Source of the DNA: Sphingobium sp.
GTDB lineage: Bacteria > Pseudomonadota > Alphaproteobacteria > Sphingomonadales > Sphingomonadaceae
Assembly (NCBI GenBank): GCA_030148625.1
Contig: JASBTC010000058.1
Span: forward strand, 1-11,060
Direction of reading: 5' to 3'
DNA: 11,060 nt
Shown: positions 6,579 through 11,060 of the stretch, piece after piece
Layout: each line of letters starts with the position of its first letter
Numbering within the stretch: position 1 is the first letter of the stretch
Notes under the pieces: model-generated
What the model was told of the DNA's origin: nothing
The model's input: only the letters and a program-made list of their open reading frames with translations
Databases searched by the model: none
Made by a program: the position numbers and the translations under genes

Positions 6579-7385
6579 ATGAGCAACCCGGCCTTTTCCC
6601 CGCGCACCGCACTCTATCTGCCCGCCTCCAACGCCCGCGCGATCGAAAAGGCGCGTGGGCTCTACGCGGACATGATCATGCTCGATCTCGAGGATGCGGT
6701 GCCGCCCGATCGCAAGATCGAGGCGCGCGCCGCCGCGGTCGCTGCGGTCGAGACCGGTTTCGGCTGTCCGGTGGCGATCCGGATCAACGCGATCGGCAGC
6801 GAATGGCACGCCGCCGACCTCGATGCGGTGGCGCATTCGCGCGCCGATTACATGGTGTTGCCCAAGGTCGAATCGCCGAAAGCGCTGGCCGCATCGGGCA
6901 AACCGCTGCTGGCGATGATCGAAACCCCGGACGGCGTGCAGGCCGCCGCGACGATCGCGCGCCAGCCCGGCGTGGCAGGCCTGATCGCGGGAACCAATGA
7001 TCTCAAGGCGGAACTGCGCATCCCGTCGGGCGCGGGGCGCGAAGGACTTGTGCTCGCGCTGCAGACGATCGTGCTTGCCGCGCGCGGCGCCGGCATCATC
7101 GCGCTCGACGGCGTCTGGAACCGGCTCGACGATCCCGCCGGGCTTGAGGACGAATGCCGCCAGGGCAGGGCGTTCGGCTTCGACGGCAAGACCGTGATCC
7201 ATCCGGCGCAGATCGAGATCGCCAATCGCGTGTTCGGCCCCGATGCGGCGGAGCTGGAGGATGCCCGCGCATTGATCGCCGCATTCGACGGCGGCGCCGT
7301 CCGATTCCGCGATCGGATGATCGAATCGATGCATGTCGATGCGGCGAGGCGGCTGATTGGGCAGGCCGATACCAGGGTTCGATGA
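6579..7385 (+). CDS. HpcH/HpaI aldolase / citrate lyase family protein (CitE-like)
   Basis: This encodes a 268-aa TIM-barrel lyase of the CitE-like type. Seen motifs are LYLPASNARAIEKA (12-25), DLEDAV (36-41), IRIN with R68, LPKVES (94-99), AMIETPDGV (112-120, metal ligand E115), GTNDL (138-142, D141) and FDGKTVIHPAQI (201-212). Members cleave or form C-C bonds in acyl-CoA substrates such as malyl-, citramalyl- or beta-methylmalyl-CoA, with Mg2+. No citrate lyase alpha, gamma or accessory genes are nearby, so classical citrate lyase is unlikely, and the substrate is open. The ATG at 6579 follows a weak GGGA; an upstream TTG at 6543 adds residues without family similarity. The last five codons (DTRVR) and the stop lie inside a 19-bp palindromic repeat. 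Confidence 0.9.
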   Translation: MSNPAFSPRTALYLPASNARAIEKARGLYADMIMLDLEDAVPPDRKIEARAAAVAAVETGFGCPVAIRINAIGSEWHAADLDAVAHSRADYMVLPKVESPKALAASGKPLLAMIETPDGVQAAATIARQPGVAGLIAGTNDLKAELRIPSGAGREGLVLALQTIVLAARGAGIIALDGVWNRLDDPAGLEDECRQGRAFGFDGKTVIHPAQIEIANRVFGPDAAELEDARALIAAFDGGAVRFRDRMIESMHVDAARRLIGQADTRVR

Positions 7386-7474
7386 GCAACCCTCATCGAA
7401 CCCTGGTATCAGCCCGCGCTGCGCCTGAGCGTTCTAGGGTGCGGATGCGTTAGCATCCCTGCACCCTGGTATTA
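7368..7474 (+). repeat. Two-hairpin intergenic repeat, copy B
   Basis: Hairpin 1 is a perfect 19-bp stem (7368-7386 with 7392-7410) and a 5-nt loop. A 21-nt linker (7411-7431) matches copy A at 19 of 21 bases. Hairpin 2 is AGGGTGCGGATGC (7436-7448), loop GTTA, with 7453-7467 (13 bp plus a 2-nt bulge). ACCCTGGTAT occurs again at 7463-7472, complementary to 7369-7378, so the unit is also bounded by a 10-bp inverted repeat. It spans the stop codon of the CitE-like gene and may end or protect that transcript. Confidence 0.85.
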
Positions 7475-7496
7475 GGGTTTACGCCGGACCGATTAG

Positions 7497-9074
<1,578 letters not shown>

Positions 9075-9122
9075 AACGGTTTGCGTTGAGATATTAGCGC
9101 GTGGAATGAGCGGGGCCGAGAA

Positions 9123-10295
9123 ATGACACCGCAGGCGCGAGTCCAGGCAGCGATCGACCTGCTCGACGAGATCATCGTCGCGGCGCGTGAGGGCGGTGCG
9201 GCGGCGGACACGCTGATCGCGCGCTATTTCAAGACCCGGCGCTATGCCGGCTCGAAGGATCGCCGGGCCGTCCGCGATCTCGTCTACGCGGCGATCCGTC
9301 GCTCGGGCGAGCGGCCCGAAACCGGCCGTGTCGCGATGCTGGAGGTCGCGGACCCGGCATTGTTCGATGGGTCTGCCCATGCACCGGCGCCGATCGGGGA
9401 TGGTGAGCGCGCCGCGCCGGCAACCCCGGTGCCGGCCTGGCTCACGCAGCGGCTCGCCGTTTCCGAGCCCGAGGAACTGATTGCGCTGCTCCAACGTGCG
9501 CCGCTCGACCTGCGGGTCAACCGGCTGAAATTGACGCGTGCGGCGGTGCTGGCCGATTTGCCCGAAGCCGTCCCGACCGCGCATGCCCCCGATGGCCTGC
9601 GCCTGCCCGAGGGGTTCGCGATCGAGACACACCCGCTCTGGACGTCGGGCGCGGTCGAGATACAGGACGAGGGCAGCCAGCTTATCACCCAAGCCTGCCG
9701 GGCGGGACCGGATATGACCGTCGTCGATCTCTGCGCGGGCGCGGGCGGCAAGACGCTGGCGCTGGCCGCGGATATGGCGGGGCGCGGCCGCCTGATCGCC
9801 TGCGATACGGTGAAGGCACGGCTGGACCGCTTGCCGCCGCGCGCCGAGCGCGCCGGCGCGGCGGGGATCGAACCCCGGTTGCTCGATGGCGGCCGCGAAG
9901 CTGCCGCCCTGGCCGATCTGGCCGGGCAGGCCGATATCGTGCTGGTCGATGCGCCCTGTTCGGGCAGCGGTACCTGGCGGCGCAATCCGGAGGCGCGCTG
10001 GCGGCTCACCGAGCAGCGGCTGGCGGCGCTCACGGCGCTCCAGGCACGGATCATCGATTTTGCGGTGCCGCTGCTCCGGCCGGGCGGATCTCTGGTCTAT
10101 GCCGTCTGTTCGTTGATCGATGCCGAAGGATGCGATCAGGTCGCAGCCGCGCTTTCGCGCCATTCCTCCTTGACGGCGGAAACCCCGATACCCCATGTTG
10201 GGCGGATGAGGGGCGATGGGGTCATGCTTACCCCTGCAAGGGATCGCACCGACGGATTTTTCGTCGCGAGACTGACGCGGGCGTTGCAGCCATGA
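9123..10295 (+). CDS. rsmB: RsmB/NOP-family 16S rRNA m5C methyltransferase
   Basis: This encodes a 390-aa SAM-dependent RNA cytosine-C5 methyltransferase. The N-terminal about 110 residues form a helical NusB-like RNA-binding region ([36 protein letters not shown]). The Rossmann domain shows [16 protein letters not shown] (200-215), a D228 acidic position, and [18 protein letters not shown] (276-293) with C279. VYAVCS (325-330) carries the catalytic C329, and DGFFVARL (377-384) closes the fold. Both family cysteines are present. It is shorter than E. coli RsmB (about 430 aa), so the exact rRNA or tRNA target is inferred. It follows guaB closely. The Shine-Dalgarno is weak (GAGAA). Its stop overlaps an ATG at 10292 (ATGA) in the frame of the next gene. 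Confidence 0.9.
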   Translation: MTPQARVQAAIDLLDEIIVAAREGGAAADTLIARYFKTRRYAGSKDRRAVRDLVYAAIRRSGERPETGRVAMLEVADPALFDGSAHAPAPIGDGERAAPATPVPAWLTQRLAVSEPEELIALLQRAPLDLRVNRLKLTRAAVLADLPEAVPTAHAPDGLRLPEGFAIETHPLWTSGAVEIQDEGSQLITQACRAGPDMTVVDLCAGAGGKTLALAADMAGRGRLIACDTVKARLDRLPPRAERAGAAGIEPRLLDGGREAAALADLAGQADIVLVDAPCSGSGTWRRNPEARWRLTEQRLAALTALQARIIDFAVPLLRPGGSLVYAVCSLIDAEGCDQVAAALSRHSSLTAETPIPHVGRMRGDGVMLTPARDRTDGFFVARLTRALQP

Positions 10296-10321
10296 CCCGA
10301 TCGCCCATGTTGGAGACGATC

Positions 10322-10840
10322 ATGCGTTACACGCCCGCCACGTGCGCCCTTGCCCTCGCATTCGCCTGTGTTTCGAGTGCGGTGAGCGGGCAGCGCCCCG
10401 ACGCCGAAATCTCGCCGCAGTCGCTTGCGCTGCTCGAGGAAGGCAAGGCCATGGCCGCCGCGGGCAATTTCCAGGGCGCGAACGACATATTGGAAAGCGC
10501 GCTCGTCGCCGATCCGCGCAATCGCCAGGCCTATGTCGCGCTGGCACAGGTCGCCAAGAAACAGGATCTGAACGGCAAGGCGATCCGCTTCTACCGCGAG
10601 GCGCTCAAGATCGACCCCAATGACCTGAACGCGCTGGCCGGCCAGGGCGAAGCGATGGTCGCCAAGGGCGCCGTCGAAAAGGCGCGCGAGAATCTGGCAC
10701 GGATCGAGAAACTCTGCGTCGCGCGCTGCGCCGAACAGAACCAGCTCGCCGCCGCGATCGAAAAGGGGCCGTCGCCGACGATGCTGACCGTCAAATCGGT
10801 AACGCCGAAACCCGTCGTGACGCAGAAGGAATCGAACTGA
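10322..10840 (+). CDS. Exported tetratricopeptide-repeat protein
   Basis: This encodes a 172-aa protein. The N-terminus [23 protein letters not shown] looks like a Sec signal peptide with cleavage near residue 23. A cysteine at 16 (AFAC) is not a good lipobox, so a soluble periplasmic form is favoured. Two clear TPR units (about 35-68 and 69-102, with [12 protein letters not shown] and [12 protein letters not shown]) and a third degenerate one (about 103-136) follow. C132 and C136 could form a disulfide. TPR domains bind partner proteins; the partner is unknown. The start ATG at 10322 has TGGAGA 5 nt upstream; in-frame ATGs at 10292 (overlapping the rsmB stop) and 10307 are alternatives but delay the signal peptide. 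It is probably co-transcribed with rsmB. Confidence 0.85.
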   Translation: MRYTPATCALALAFACVSSAVSGQRPDAEISPQSLALLEEGKAMAAAGNFQGANDILESALVADPRNRQAYVALAQVAKKQDLNGKAIRFYREALKIDPNDLNALAGQGEAMVAKGAVEKARENLARIEKLCVARCAEQNQLAAAIEKGPSPTMLTVKSVTPKPVVTQKESN

Positions 10841-10900
10841 GGGTTTGATTTCCGGTTGAAATTACCCGCAGTCCTCTTGTTGAGGCGTGATTTGGGCCTG

Positions 10901-10938
10901 ACTTCTCCTCCCTGCGCTTCAGCGCGGGGAGGGGGAGT
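10901..10938 (+). terminator. Long hairpin after the TPR gene
   Basis: In plus-strand RNA, 10901-10917 pairs with 10922-10938 over 17 bp including three G-U pairs, with a TTCA loop. The G-U pairs would be mismatches in a minus-strand RNA, so the structure favours the plus transcript. No T-run follows, so intrinsic termination is not certain. It lies 61 nt past the TPR stop codon. Confidence 0.5.
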
Positions 10939-10944
10939 GTCGGG

Positions 10945-10988
10945 TTGGATTGCCCCCGGCAATCCAAGATCGTGCCGGGGGCACGATC
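10945..10988. repeat. Paired adjacent hairpins with complementary loops
   Basis: A 10-bp stem (10945-10954 with 10958-10967, loop CCC) is followed with no gap by a 9-bp stem (10968-10976 with 10980-10988, loop GGG). The cores TGCCCCCGGCA (10951-10961) and TGCCGGGGGCA (10973-10983) are reverse complements, so the two hairpins also form one larger inverted repeat. This has the form of a REP-type intergenic repeat. The remaining sequence to 11060 shows no gene I can support. Confidence 0.65.
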
Positions 10989-11060
10989 GACCCGTCACTC
11001 GACGCGAAGCGGCGTGGTGGAGGGGAATTGCGATGCATCCTTCTACGCCGCGTTCGCCGG

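Noticed and set aside
10130..10321. Extended N-terminus of the TPR protein inside rsmB
   Set aside because: The extension overlaps the rsmB C-terminus in another frame and would bury the signal peptide; the ATG at 10322 has a good Shine-Dalgarno.
11031..11060. ATG at 11033 as a possible new gene start
   Set aside because: Only nine codons are visible before the window ends and the upstream sequence looks like a repeat, so it cannot be supported.

Overview
The window is a GC-rich stretch of chromosome from an alphaproteobacterium, most likely a sphingomonad (Sphingomonadales). This rests on strong G/C third-position bias, protein sequences of alphaproteobacterial type (for example the FPR ending in AFVG and the RsmB-like methylase), and intergenic inverted repeats of the kind common in sphingomonads. 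The genus was not determined. It looks like ordinary core chromosome: there are no transposase, integrase, phage, CRISPR, tRNA or rRNA genes.

Layout. 1-312 is the 3' end of ATP-type PEP carboxykinase (pckA), followed by a small conserved protein of unknown function (357-803, +). A two-hairpin repeat and a possible Fur-type operator lie at 804-969. Then comes a coupled pair of an unknown 148-aa protein (988-1434) and ferredoxin-NADP+ reductase (1431-2240). A REP-like inverted repeat fills 2258-2353. A small DUF937/EF-hand-like protein (2503-2856), with an exceptionally strong Shine-Dalgarno, ends stop-to-stop against a minus-strand block. Read 5' to 3', that block is qmcA-like SPFH protein (6495-5515), NfeD-like protein (5502-5056), a Tat-exported DUF885 metallopeptidase-like protein (about 4994-3174) and an ABM-fold protein (3177-2857). 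Divergent from qmcA is a CitE-like HpcH/HpaI lyase (6579-7385). A second copy of the two-hairpin repeat overlaps its 3' end. It is followed by guaB (7617-9074), an RsmB/NOP-type rRNA m5C methyltransferase (9123-10295) and an exported TPR protein (10322-10840). The window closes with a cluster of strong hairpins (10901-10988) and no supported gene.

How the genes work together. qmcA and nfeD form the classic membrane SPFH/NfeD pair. The unknown gene and fpr share an ATGA overlap and a putative iron-responsive operator, suggesting an iron or redox role. DUF885 and ABM are also ATGA-coupled. guaB and rsmB are tandem and may be co-transcribed with the TPR gene. The rest are independent housekeeping genes.

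No clearly new multi-gene system is visible. The most unusual material is non-coding: two copies of a composite two-hairpin element with conserved linker and changed but still paired stems, a REP-like inverted repeat with compensated arms, adjacent hairpins with complementary loops, and a 12-nt Shine-Dalgarno matching the 16S rRNA tail.
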